Assembly: GCA_038317375.1 (NCBI GenBank)
Contig: JBBQBM010000001.1
Location: 21,899-85,898 of the forward strand
Length of the DNA: 64,000 bases
Source: JBBQBM01 sp038317375
GTDB taxonomy: Bacteria > Patescibacteriota > Saccharimonadia > Saccharimonadales > JAGQMS01
Direction: 5' to 3'
Part shown: positions 40,376-48,974 of the stretch, in pieces
Numbering within the stretch: the first letter of the stretch is position 1
Layout: the number at the start of each line of letters is the position of its first letter
Translations under genes and position numbers: made by a program
The notes under the pieces: generated by a model
The model's database searches: none
Told to the model about the DNA's origin: nothing
The model's input: the letters and a program-made list of their open reading frames with translations, nothing else

Positions 40376-40410
40376 CAAAAGTCTGATTTATTGAGACAAT
40401 AAGAGTAATT

Positions 40411-41112
40411 ATGAGCGGACATAGCAAATGGTCGACAATCAAACGCGCAAAAGGAGCTACGGATGCTAAGCGTAGCGCCGTTTTTACTAAACTCGGAAAT
40501 CAATTAGCTATAGCTGCAAGAAGCGGAGTCGACCCTAGCCTAAACTCAACACTTGCAATGGCTATTGAAAAAGCTAAGGCAGCTAACATGCCAATGTCTA
40601 ATATTGATAGGGCGATTGACCGAGTTAAGGACAAGGACGCTGCTCAACTTCTTGAGGTAATGTATGAAGGTTATGGCCCAGGCGGGGTCGCTATTTTGAT
40701 AGAATGCGCAACCGACAACATCAACCGCACATATCCAGAAGTTAAGAATGCATTTTCAAAACACGGCGGTAATATTGCTGAAAAAAACTCGGTAGCCTTT
40801 CAGTTCACCAGGAAGGGAATTATTCGAGTGAAAGCATCGGGTGAAGAAGCACTACTTGCAGTCCTTGACGCTGGTGCCGACGATGCAATCGAAGAGGCTG
40901 GAGAAATGATCGTCTACACAAACCCATCACAACTAGCGAGTGTCCGCGATAAGTTGAAGAGCTCCAGTCTCGAAGTGATTGAGGCGGAACTAACCTATGA
41001 GCCAAATTCTAGTGTAGAAGTCGATGAGGAAACGGGCGGCAAAGTTATGCGGGTCATGGAAGCTCTAGAAGATTTGGACGATGTAGTGAACACCTACACC
41101 AACTTAGCATGA
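40411..41112 (+). CDS. yebC: YebC/PmpR family protein
   Basis: 233 aa, full length. SGHSKWSTIKRAKGATDAKRS at the N-terminus and YEGYGPGGVAILIECATDN are exact family signatures. Homologues act as transcription regulators or as translation factors relieving ribosome pausing. It overlaps ruvC by 4 bases, the widely conserved yebC-ruvC arrangement. Confidence 0.96.
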   Translation: MSGHSKWSTIKRAKGATDAKRSAVFTKLGNQLAIAARSGVDPSLNSTLAMAIEKAKAANMPMSNIDRAIDRVKDKDAAQLLEVMYEGYGPGGVAILIECATDNINRTYPEVKNAFSKHGGNIAEKNSVAFQFTRKGIIRVKASGEEALLAVLDAGADDAIEEAGEMIVYTNPSQLASVRDKLKSSSLEVIEAELTYEPNSSVEVDEETGGKVMRVMEALEDLDDVVNTYTNLA

Positions 41113-41576
41113 GAATTATTGGGATCGACCCGGGGACTGGACGCCTTGGGTTTGGGGTTATTGATGTTGAGAGCCGGGAAGTAAGGCTGGTTGATGCTGG
41201 TGTAATAACTACGCCCTCTACAGACACTACTGAAAAAAGACTAAAGACTATACATGATGACCTAACTAGCATAATAATCGAAACCAAACCGACGGTAATG
41301 TCAGTAGAAAAGCTGTTTTTTGCAAAGAATGTCACGACAGCCATGACTGTTAGCCAAGCTAGGGGGGTGGTGTTATTGCTTGCCCAAAGTCACAATCTAG
41401 AGCTGCATGAATTCACGCCATTACAGATCAAACAATCTTTAACAGGTTATGGTCGGGCTGATAAAAAGCAGGTCCAGGAGATGGTTAAGGTCGTATTGAA
41501 ATTAAAGACGATACCTCAACCAGATGATTGTGCAGATGCTTTAGCGGCAGCGCTTATGTGCGCCAAAGGTCTGTAG
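41109..41576 (+). CDS. ruvC: Holliday junction resolvase RuvC
   Basis: 155 aa. Endonuclease resolving Holliday junctions. Catalytic acidic residues visible: Asp7 in GIDPGTG, Glu in SVEKLFF, and the C-terminal pair in PDDCADALA. Full length. Translationally coupled to yebC; separated from ruvA-ruvB by four pilin-like genes. Confidence 0.96.
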   Translation: MRIIGIDPGTGRLGFGVIDVESREVRLVDAGVITTPSTDTTEKRLKTIHDDLTSIIIETKPTVMSVEKLFFAKNVTTAMTVSQARGVVLLLAQSHNLELHEFTPLQIKQSLTGYGRADKKQVQEMVKVVLKLKTIPQPDDCADALAAALMCAKGL

Positions 41577-41633
41577 TTTATAGGGGTGATACCTCTTATG
41601 ATTGTGCTATAGTTTTAGTATGGAAGTACGAAC

Positions 41634-42047
41634 GTGAGGTTGGGTCAAAAGGGCTATTCATTTATCGAGTTAATGATTACGCTCGCCGTCTTGAGCATTG
41701 TTACTCTAAGTATTTTTTCTTTTATGATTCAGATTAACGGTACAATCGACCGGAATGGTGAGCGCATATTAGCCACAACTTCGGCTTACGAAAAATATCA
41801 AGAATACGAGACTAAGTCATTCGCTAATCTAGTACAAGGTGTGAGCGCAAGTAGTTACCAAGTTGAGGATTTTACTAGTTCTTTACCGGCAGATTTAAAA
41901 CCGCCCCGTTCAGCGAAAGTTTATATTCGGGATATTACGCCGACGCTCAAAAAACTGGATGTCCGTCTAACCTATCAAGATTCTAAAAATACATCAAAAA
42001 CTATTAACATCTCAACTGGCATCCAAGAAAGTGGAGTGGGTAGATGA
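41634..42047 (+). CDS. type IV pilin-like protein (minor pilin 1)
   Basis: 137 aa. Class III prepilin signal MRLGQKGYSFIELMITLAVLSI: cleavage G|Y with Glu at +5, then a hydrophobic helix. Start is GTG 41634. A five-codon frame (ATG 41620 to TGA overlapping the GTG) follows TATAGT by 6 bases. The 3' end overlaps the next pilin gene by 4 bases. Resembles pseudopilins of the GspI/PilV kind by position. Confidence 0.82.
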   Translation: MRLGQKGYSFIELMITLAVLSIVTLSIFSFMIQINGTIDRNGERILATTSAYEKYQEYETKSFANLVQGVSASSYQVEDFTSSLPADLKPPRSAKVYIRDITPTLKKLDVRLTYQDSKNTSKTINISTGIQESGVGR

Positions 42048-42745
42048 AAGATACCCGTGGATTCACACTTGTAGAAATGCTTGTCGTCGTGCCTATTACA
42101 TTAATTGTTTGTGTATTTATGGTTTCACTACTTATAACAAAGAATGGTGAGCTTTATGAAAGGAATGCCCGGATTGGACTACGAATCGAGGGTCTTACAG
42201 TGCTAGAGAAACTCCAAGATGAATTGTCCTTTGCAAGTAGATACAATAACGACATTCGGGCACCACTAAGTGACCCGTATGCTCCAAGTGGAGGTTGGGT
42301 TTATAACTCGACACCCCCCACGCTCATCATTGATTTACCGGCTGTTGATAAGCCGCGGAGCGACCCTTCAAGACAATTTATCTATTACACGTCGGGTAGT
42401 TATTCTGGGCAAATTGCCGTAAACAATATTATCTACTATGTTAGTGGGACGAAATTATTACGTCGGGTAGTCATACCAACAGCATCACAGGTTTCGCCGA
42501 CTAACTATTATAAGAAAACCTGCCCTCCCGCCAATTCATCAGCTACCTGCCAAGCGGATTTGACCCTGTCCTACCATATAAGTTCGATGGTAATACATTA
42601 CTTTGACACCGATAACGTTGCAGTCGATACCAACCCGACAGTCGCAGATAAAATAAAGGTAACGCTTAATATGCGCGACATTGTTAATGGTAATCAATTA
42701 GATGAGTCGATTAGCATTACTATAAAGAAATACAATGACTTTTAA
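42044..42745 (+). CDS. type IV pilin-like protein (minor pilin 2, PilW/GspJ-like)
   Basis: 233 aa. Prepilin signal TRGFTLVEMLVVVPITLIV with G|F cleavage and Glu +5. The large body (PSDPSRQFIYYTSG..., two cysteines KKTCPPANSSATCQ) and the position second in the minor-pilin row fit PilW/GspJ. Overlaps both neighbours. Probably part of the pilus-priming tip complex. Confidence 0.82.
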   Translation: MKDTRGFTLVEMLVVVPITLIVCVFMVSLLITKNGELYERNARIGLRIEGLTVLEKLQDELSFASRYNNDIRAPLSDPYAPSGGWVYNSTPPTLIIDLPAVDKPRSDPSRQFIYYTSGSYSGQIAVNNIIYYVSGTKLLRRVVIPTASQVSPTNYYKKTCPPANSSATCQADLTLSYHISSMVIHYFDTDNVAVDTNPTVADKIKVTLNMRDIVNGNQLDESISITIKKYNDF

Positions 42746-44624
42746 ATTCAGGCAACCCAATAAGAGCTCGGATGCATTTGTCATGCCGATGGTTTTGATC
42801 ATTATGAGCACCATAATGCTAGTGATCTTACTTATCAGCCAATCTATTGTGATTAATCAGGCTCAGATTACCAGGCACGGCTATAACTTGATTGCGCGGG
42901 CGGCTGCGAAGGCTGCGACTGATTATGCTAAAGAAGAACTCGATAGTAACTTGACGTACTGTGGAACCACCGAGAACCGAAATGATCCATCAACCGATAG
43001 CGCCTCGACCGTTTTGTATAATAGCACCGCCTATAAAGTGACTTACCAGGTAGAGGTTTATGACGGAGTTTGCACCGGAACCGGACGGAATATTCGTGCT
43101 ATTGGTAGGGTTTATATACCAGAACTTTCTATAACGGCTGCATATGTTCAAGACATTCGCGTGCGCCTGGTGCGCAGCGGTTTATATACAGGATCTCCAG
43201 GCGACTTTTCGCCGATCGCTTGGTTTAAATCTAATGTTACAGCTTCATTACAAAAAGATGTAGCTAGTAGCTACGGCAATAGTTTTAACGCAATCTCAAG
43301 CCACGAAGAAAAGGTCGACGGCACTGCCTCAAGCAATGTCTGCGCAAGTAATAATAAAGACCTCGAGATGCCATATGGTAGCGAGAACGGCACTACTCTA
43401 AATCAAAACATCGGGCTCGTGTTTTCGAATTTAAATATTCCTCAAGGAGCTACAATTACCAACGCTTATATTCAGTTTCGTTCGCTAGGGACCAGTGGTA
43501 CGGACTTTACGAGCGCTATGCTGAGCCTTCCGTTAACCATGCGACTGAAAGGTTTCAATACAGGTAATAAAGCAGCCTTTAGCTGCCCTGGTAGTGCACA
43601 GTTCAACAGCACAGGTAGTCTAACTAGCCAGCAAGTAGATTGGGCTATTCCTGCATGGCCCTCTAAGAACCAATCAGGAGCCGCTCAACAAAGCCCAGAC
43701 ATAACCTCAATAGTTCAAGCTATAGTAAATCGTAGCGATTGGGCTAGTAATAACGATATGGGCTTTCGACTTGGCTACGTTAGTGGCGCTGGCGGTCGTA
43801 ATGCTACGCGCAGCAACGGTTGTAGTGGCTGCAATGGTAATCATTTGCAGCTTTATGTTGACTGGACTACAGGTGCTTCGCCGGTTACGGCCACTAACGG
43901 CGACACAGTCGACCGATGGCTAGATCAGTCTGGCAAAGGCAACAACCTAAGTCTACTTAGCGGTACTCCGAGCGTTAGCACCAATAAGATTAACTCGCAA
44001 CAGGTTGTTGAATTTTATGCCAATAACGGCACCCCGGAGATCTTAGGTAATTTGAATCTTGCGTATCCGCCACAAAGCACTAGCAATATGACAGTAGTAG
44101 CAGTCATGCGCCCGACGACGTCTGGAGCGTCAGGAGGGAATAGTCGCTTTGTAACATTACTTAACACGTCAAGTATTAATGACTCCGGGTCTACGACGGC
44201 AAATGCTGTGCATGCTTTCACAAGGAGCGGAGCCACCAGCAACCTGACTTCATGGGTTAATAACTTTAGCGGTGTAACGCCTGTTAGTAACGCGCTGAGT
44301 AGTAACTTTGCTTCCGGACAGTTCGGAGTTTATGTTTTTAGATTCGGCGACCAGACAAAGGAGCGTCTAGCCAAGAATGGTGCACCAACTAGTCCTTTTG
44401 AATTTGATGGCGGTGCTCCAGCCTATAGCGTCAATCAACTACTACTTGGTGGGACGACATCAGCTGCCGGAACATATACTCTGGCGGGTGACATGCAACT
44501 TGCGGAGCTAGTCATTTACGACAAAGACCTTTCTTGTAGCCAACTCCGGCTAATCGAAAACTATTATGCCCAGAGTAGTCAGTGGGCGATTACCAGCAGT
44601 GCATACAATTGTCCGTTACAATAA
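42735..44624 (+). CDS. large PilX-like minor pilin with LamG-type lectin domain
   Basis: 629 aa. N-terminal cytoplasmic stretch then hydrophobic helix FVMPMVLIIMSTIMLVILLISQ, without the usual Glu +5, as in PilX/GspK. Residues about 195-380 form a Ser/Asn-rich beta domain ending NGCSGCNGNHLQLYVDW. Residues about 385-615 resemble concanavalin/LamG folds: WLDQSGKGNNLS, NMTVVAVMRPT, FRFGDQTKERL, GDMQLAELVIYDKDLS. A lectin-like adhesin at the pilus tip is the inference. It contains copy 5 of the 20-bp palindrome. Confidence 0.78.
   Translation: MTFKFRQPNKSSDAFVMPMVLIIMSTIMLVILLISQSIVINQAQITRHGYNLIARAAAKAATDYAKEELDSNLTYCGTTENRNDPSTDSASTVLYNSTAYKVTYQVEVYDGVCTGTGRNIRAIGRVYIPELSITAAYVQDIRVRLVRSGLYTGSPGDFSPIAWFKSNVTASLQKDVASSYGNSFNAISSHEEKVDGTASSNVCASNNKDLEMPYGSENGTTLNQNIGLVFSNLNIPQGATITNAYIQFRSLGTSGTDFTSAMLSLPLTMRLKGFNTGNKAAFSCPGSAQFNSTGSLTSQQVDWAIPAWPSKNQSGAAQQSPDITSIVQAIVNRSDWASNNDMGFRLGYVSGAGGRNATRSNGCSGCNGNHLQLYVDWTTGASPVTATNGDTVDRWLDQSGKGNNLSLLSGTPSVSTNKINSQQVVEFYANNGTPEILGNLNLAYPPQSTSNMTVVAVMRPTTSGASGGNSRFVTLLNTSSINDSGSTTANAVHAFTRSGATSNLTSWVNNFSGVTPVSNALSSNFASGQFGVYVFRFGDQTKERLAKNGAPTSPFEFDGGAPAYSVNQLLLGGTTSAAGTYTLAGDMQLAELVIYDKDLSCSQLRLIENYYAQSSQWAITSSAYNCPLQ
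44157..44176. repeat. palindrome family copy 5 (inside the PilX-like gene)
   Basis: TTACTTAACACGTCAAGTAT, matching the consensus at all positions. It encodes LLNTSSI in the lectin-like domain. Confidence 0.75.
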
Positions 44625-44630
44625 TAAAGC

Positions 44631-45230
44631 ATGAAAAAGATACTAAAAAACACCGGATTTACGCTAATCGAAATCCTTATTGTTATCAGCCTATCGACGG
44701 CCATAGTGGTTGGATATACATATACTTCATCAAGAAGTGCAAAGGAAAGGGCTTATTTCACTCGTGCGGTATCAGAGTTATCAATCATTTCAAATGCTAT
44801 AAAACTCAAAGTACAGGATGATAATGTTTACCCGGCTGATGTCTCAAGGGCTCTACCCGCAGGGATAGAATCATATATAGCAACGCCAAACAGTGCCTGG
44901 CCTAGTGCGCCTTGGCCTGGGACTGTGTATGATTATGAAAACTGGGATAGCGGCCAGGTTATACAGATTAGCGCTAGATTCTGCCAAATTGGACAAAACA
45001 CAATTTGTAAGGACAATGCCACAAAGTACTTGAAGTACCTAGTCAAAACCTGTAGCCCCGATACACAAGTTTGTTTGTCGCAAAATGACTTAGATAATTG
45101 GGATTCTCAGAGTTCAATATATATTTGTCTTAAGGAAAATTTAAGTTCAGCTACTGCGCAATGTCGATCGCACGAGAGCTCGCCGGTTACTCACCCCGGG
45201 TTAAGAGTCGACATTAGTTCGGCCCACTAA
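44631..45230 (+). CDS. type IV pilin-like protein (minor pilin 3)
   Basis: 199 aa. Prepilin signal KNTGFTLIEILIVISLSTAIV with G|F cleavage and Glu +5. Body has six cysteines (RFCQIGQNTICKD, TCSPDTQVCL, YICLKEN, QCRSH), suggesting disulfides made outside the cell. Starts 6 bases after the PilX-like gene, so it belongs to the same operon. Confidence 0.85.
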   Translation: MKKILKNTGFTLIEILIVISLSTAIVVGYTYTSSRSAKERAYFTRAVSELSIISNAIKLKVQDDNVYPADVSRALPAGIESYIATPNSAWPSAPWPGTVYDYENWDSGQVIQISARFCQIGQNTICKDNATKYLKYLVKTCSPDTQVCLSQNDLDNWDSQSSIYICLKENLSSATAQCRSHESSPVTHPGLRVDISSAH

Positions 45231-45266
45231 AGACTATTAAACATGGCTGTGAGATAATCAAGGTAG

Positions 45267-45833
45267 ATGATTGGGTATTTAAGAGGCAAAATCAAGGCTA
45301 TAAACTTTGAAAGCGTAATAATCGATGTCGGCGGCGTTGGCTATGGCGTTCATTTATGCGTCCGAGATGTGGCTAGCCTAAAGTTAGACCAAGGAGTTGA
45401 ACTATTTATTAGTGAGGCCGTTAGAGAACAGTCGTATGACCTTTATGGATTTTTCGAAGTTTCAGAACAGCATATTTTTGACCAACTCATTAAAGTTAGC
45501 GGAGTCGGTCCACGGATCGCTCTTGCACTACTGGGTATTGGTCAGGCGAACGATTTATTTGCAGCGATATCCACAGAAGACCTTAGTTATTTGACCCGCG
45601 CACCTGGAGTCGGTAAGAAACTAGCCGAGAAAATGATCATTGAACTTAGAGATAAGGTACCAAAGCTCGACCCAACTTATACGGGACTACAAGAATCTAG
45701 CGCAACTGTCGATGCTGAAGCAGCTCTTGATTCGCTAGGTTTCAAACCAAATGATATTAAGCAAATGATGGAAAACGTAGATAAAACATTGCCAGTAGAG
45801 GCTCAAATTAAACAGGCGTTACTAAGGAAATAA
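45267..45833 (+). CDS. ruvA: Holliday junction DNA helicase subunit RuvA
   Basis: 188 aa. Binds the four-way junction and loads RuvB. N-terminal OB fold MIGYLRGKIKAINFESVIIDVGGVGYGV, helix-hairpin-helix KVSGVGPRIALALLG and RAPGVGKKLAEKMIIEL, and the RuvB-binding C-terminal AEAALDSLGFKPNDI. GATAAT lies about 10 bases upstream. Starts 36 bases after the last minor pilin gene. Confidence 0.96.
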   Translation: MIGYLRGKIKAINFESVIIDVGGVGYGVHLCVRDVASLKLDQGVELFISEAVREQSYDLYGFFEVSEQHIFDQLIKVSGVGPRIALALLGIGQANDLFAAISTEDLSYLTRAPGVGKKLAEKMIIELRDKVPKLDPTYTGLQESSATVDAEAALDSLGFKPNDIKQMMENVDKTLPVEAQIKQALLRK

Positions 45834-45835
45834 TC

Positions 45836-46852
45836 ATGGCAATTCAAAGAATAGTTCATAGCGAAGAAACCGAGGATGAGAGTGAAACTAAAACTGAACA
45901 GCAGCTAAGGCCGCAGAGTTTTGAACATTATATTGGGCAAGAGAGACTCAAGAAGACACTGCAGATAAGTATCGAAGCTGCCAAAACTCGTTCTGAGCCC
46001 GTAGATCATGTTTTACTTTTCGGCCCACCAGGCCTTGGCAAGACAACCATGGCCCACGTTATTGCAAATGAAATGGGGACCCAGATTCGAGCGACTAGTG
46101 GTGTAGCAATAGAGCGAGCCGGTGATTTAGCTAGCATCCTTTCAAACCTTCAGCCTAATGATATTTTGTTCATAGACGAGATCCACCGGCTACCAAAACA
46201 AGTGGTAGAAGTTCTATATGGAGCTATGGAAGACTTTAATCTTGATATTGTTGTAGGCAAGGGAACGACAGCCAAGAATCTAAGATTAGAACTTCCCAAA
46301 TTTACGTTGATTGGAGCTACTACTCGGACCGGTGCGCTTGCATCACCTTTTAGGGATCGATTCGGCATCATTCATAGACTAGAATTCTATTCACCGGAAG
46401 AGATTGAGCAGGTAGTTCAACGCACTGCTAAAATCATGAAATTAAAGCTAGACCCAAACGCTGCTAAAGCATTGGCGGCCCGCTCGCGGCTAACTCCCAG
46501 GATTGCTAACCGGCTTTTAAGGCGTGCTAGAGATTACGCCACCGTCAATGGTGAAGGCGTTGTAACTGAGCAGTTGGCTGAGAAAGTCTTTGAACATCTG
46601 CAAATCGATAATAAAGGTCTTGATGCCACTGATCGAGAATTACTCAAAATTATCATCAAGAATTACAAGGGTGGTCCAGTTGGCGTGGAGACTATCGGCG
46701 CTATACTATCAGAAGAGCGTAGTACGATCGAAGATTATTATGAGCCGTTTTTAATGCAGATTGGACTACTAGAGCGGACACCACGCGGTCGAAAAACTAC
46801 CCAAGCTGCTTTAAGGCACTTAGGTCTAAAAAATCAAGAGGAGTTAATTTAG
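45836..46852 (+). CDS. ruvB: Holliday junction branch-migration helicase RuvB
   Basis: 338-aa AAA+ motor. LRPQSFEHYIGQE, Walker A GPPGLGKTT, Walker B ILFIDEIHRL, sensor GATTRTGAL and the winged-helix C-terminus ending RTPRGRKTTQAALRHLGL. Full length, 2 bases after ruvA. Confidence 0.97.
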   Translation: MAIQRIVHSEETEDESETKTEQQLRPQSFEHYIGQERLKKTLQISIEAAKTRSEPVDHVLLFGPPGLGKTTMAHVIANEMGTQIRATSGVAIERAGDLASILSNLQPNDILFIDEIHRLPKQVVEVLYGAMEDFNLDIVVGKGTTAKNLRLELPKFTLIGATTRTGALASPFRDRFGIIHRLEFYSPEEIEQVVQRTAKIMKLKLDPNAAKALAARSRLTPRIANRLLRRARDYATVNGEGVVTEQLAEKVFEHLQIDNKGLDATDRELLKIIIKNYKGGPVGVETIGAILSEERSTIEDYYEPFLMQIGLLERTPRGRKTTQAALRHLGLKNQEELI

Positions 46853-46853
46853 G

Positions 46854-47420
46854 ATGGAAAATAGCAACAGACCAATAAAGAAGTTCGATATACATCTGAT
46901 TGAATTTGATGATGACGAAGTAATAATTTGCGAGATACGTAAGCATACTTTTGGGCTCTTCCTGATTTATTTAACTGGGCTACTTATTGCAGTGGTTGGT
47001 TTCACGGTCAGTATATATTTAAGTTTATGGTTGAAGAGTAGCGCGTTTATCTCAACTGTCAGCGGCCAGTCTTTAGCGGTTATTGGATTAGTAGTAGCAA
47101 CGTTAGTGATAGTGCTAACGCTCGTTTACGCCTTCATTTTTAGTAACAACACCTTACTGGTGACAAGCGAAAAAATTGCTCAGATTCTATATAAAAGTTT
47201 ATTTGATCGAAAGGTCTCGCAGCTTAATATTAATGACGTCCAGGACGTAACCTTTAGCCAGGTCGGCATTTTCGCAAGAGCATTTAATTATGGCACGTTG
47301 GTGATCGAAACTGCCGGAGAACAGCAAAACTATACATTTACGTTTGCACCGAATCCACATGAATGCGCCAAGGACATAATTGCGGCCCACGAAGCCAACG
47401 TTAAGCAATTCGGTAATTAA
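46854..47420 (+). CDS. membrane protein with bacterial PH-like domain
   Basis: 188 aa. Two membrane segments (about 31-56 and 75-97) followed by a PH-like domain NNTLLVTSEKIAQILYKSLFDRKVSQLNINDVQDVTFSQVG..FNYGTLVIETAGE, the YdbS/YdbT-type bPH2 pattern. Role unknown. It starts one base after the ruvB stop and converges on the pilus operon with 4 bases overlap. Confidence 0.8.
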   Translation: MENSNRPIKKFDIHLIEFDDDEVIICEIRKHTFGLFLIYLTGLLIAVVGFTVSIYLSLWLKSSAFISTVSGQSLAVIGLVVATLVIVLTLVYAFIFSNNTLLVTSEKIAQILYKSLFDRKVSQLNINDVQDVTFSQVGIFARAFNYGTLVIETAGEQQNYTFTFAPNPHECAKDIIAAHEANVKQFGN

Positions 47421-47716
47421 TTCTCGAACGGATTTGTTCGGCCATTATCAAACAAGCTCTCAATAGATATATTGCGCCCCTCTAGCTCCTTTAGTTTGAG
47501 AATACTTTCTGTGTCTGTGGAGGTCTTCTTGACCTCGCTGATTTTAACGGTGACCTGAGCCTCGGTTGGCTCTAGGCGCGACAAGTAACCGATTCTGGAA
47601 ACCAAGTAACCGGCAAGTGATGCAAATACTATTACGAAAAGTATGAACGAATGGCGTAGTACTAACCCCCGTCCTACATTAAAGTACTTCTTCAACTGAT
47701 TTAAGTATTTTTTCAT
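47417..47716 (-). CDS. small pilus-operon membrane protein (PilP position)
   Basis: 99 aa: one membrane segment (about 22-43) and a short external part ending NGRTNPFEN. It is the last gene of pilM-pilN-pilO and overlaps pilO by 4 bases. Position and the NPF ending recall PilP, but it is not a lipoprotein and lacks the PilP beta domain, so identity is a guess. Confidence 0.6.
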   Translation of the reverse strand: MKKYLNQLKKYFNVGRGLVLRHSFILFVIVFASLAGYLVSRIGYLSRLEPTEAQVTVKISEVKKTSTDTESILKLKELEGRNISIESLFDNGRTNPFEN

Positions 47717-48375
47717 GGTTTTACAAATATATTCATACTGATGGTTAAGGAATATCCAGAAATACTACCAGTCGAAGACTTAATAGGTAATACCTGTAGG
47801 GTTTTTATTTGCATCGTACGACGGTTCTTTTCGATCGCTTCTAGGAAGGAGATTAGTTGTCGATACGTTATACCCGACCCACCCTCCGAACCTTTTTCGT
47901 CTATTTGAGACAAGCTAACTTCTATGCCTAGTAGTCCGGGGATATTGGTAACTGGTTTGGCCTGTGAAACTGCGGTAGTATTGGTCGCAGCAGCTGAAGG
48001 AGTCGTACCTACAACCGTAGTGCTTGATGCGCCATTACCTAGTTCAGAAGCCGGGAAAGTCATAGTGCTAATTGTCACCCCAGTTTCTTCCGCAATTTTT
48101 TGAAGTTCACCGATTGTTTTTGCTTGGTCTTTACTCTTAGGGACAATTTTTTCAAGTAATGCACGCGTCGACTCGTATTTATTAAGATCCAATAGAGCCT
48201 GCTGATTTGCTCGTTGCTTTTCTTCAAGTAAAACCGTGTCAAGCTTTAAGTTAACAATATTCTCAGATTTGCTAGTTAACCATGAATTCGCATATACGGT
48301 TATAGCAACCATACCGATAAATTGTAAGAGCAATAATACGCTTAAGATGTAGCTGAAACGCTTAGCATTAATCAT
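47713..48375 (-). CDS. pilO: type IV pilus inner-membrane protein PilO-like
   Basis: 220 aa. Membrane segment (about 9-30), coiled coil ENIVNLKLDTVLLEEKQRANQQALLDLNKYE, then a ferredoxin-like domain with TYRQLISFLEAIEKNRRTMQIKTLQVLP, the PilO signature of an F-L..lE..R region. Forms the alignment platform with PilN and PilM. Overlaps pilN and the downstream gene by 4 bases each. Confidence 0.82.
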   Translation of the reverse strand: MINAKRFSYILSVLLLLQFIGMVAITVYANSWLTSKSENIVNLKLDTVLLEEKQRANQQALLDLNKYESTRALLEKIVPKSKDQAKTIGELQKIAEETGVTISTMTFPASELGNGASSTTVVGTTPSAAATNTTAVSQAKPVTNIPGLLGIEVSLSQIDEKGSEGGSGITYRQLISFLEAIEKNRRTMQIKTLQVLPIKSSTGSISGYSLTISMNIFVKP

Positions 48376-48974
48376 AACGAACCCTCTGTTGAAGATACGG
48401 AATTTAGGAATAAGAACTTAGCATCTTTTCGAAAGAGTGCCCTGAGTTGAACAGTGCAGCTTTCCTCGCCGTTAGTGTCTGGCTGGCAAGAAACGAGGGT
48501 GATGTCGGCCTTCTCAAAGAGTTCATTCTCCGGGTCCTCTAGGTTCACTTGAATCGTTGGAGCCAAAGTCGCCGACGATGTCGTAAAATTCAGGTCGAGG
48601 GCATTGTCTGTATCCGATAAGCTGACGGAGTTTAGGGTTGTGCCGCTTGGAGTTACGCCACCGATTTGTTTCAATAATTCTGAAAATAACACCTGACTAC
48701 TTAGTATTTGCACCACTGTTTTTAGATTATTCGAAAATTCTAGGTAGTCCGCCTCTACCTTATCTAGCTTAGCGTCTTTAATAGTCTGTTCTGTTTTTGA
48801 TTTGACCGTAGCGGCAGACACAGAGGCATTATTGATAAAGAAATAACCAGTTGCAATGATTACTAGGAGACTAATAATTGCAGTGAGGCACACTAGATTC
48901 CACTTTAGTAAAAGCCCATTTCGACGGCCATACCTCCGGGCCTCTTTTATGGTTTTTGGTAGTAGGTCAATCAT
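48372..48974 (-). CDS. pilN: type IV pilus assembly protein PilN-like
   Basis: 200 aa. Begins MIDLLPKTIKEARRYGRRN, a short cytoplasmic peptide that docks on PilM (canonical form INLLP), then one membrane segment (about 24-49), coiled coil and a small beta domain with two cysteines (LVSCQPDTNGEESC). Overlaps pilM by 4 bases. Confidence 0.85.
   Translation of the reverse strand: MIDLLPKTIKEARRYGRRNGLLLKWNLVCLTAIISLLVIIATGYFFINNASVSAATVKSKTEQTIKDAKLDKVEADYLEFSNNLKTVVQILSSQVLFSELLKQIGGVTPSGTTLNSVSLSDTDNALDLNFTTSSATLAPTIQVNLEDPENELFEKADITLVSCQPDTNGEESCTVQLRALFRKDAKFLFLNSVSSTEGSL

Noticed and set aside
45018..45036. GTACTTGAAGTAC as a palindrome family member
   Set aside because: The half-sites do not match; the centre is different and the sequence lies in a pilin gene without the consensus core.
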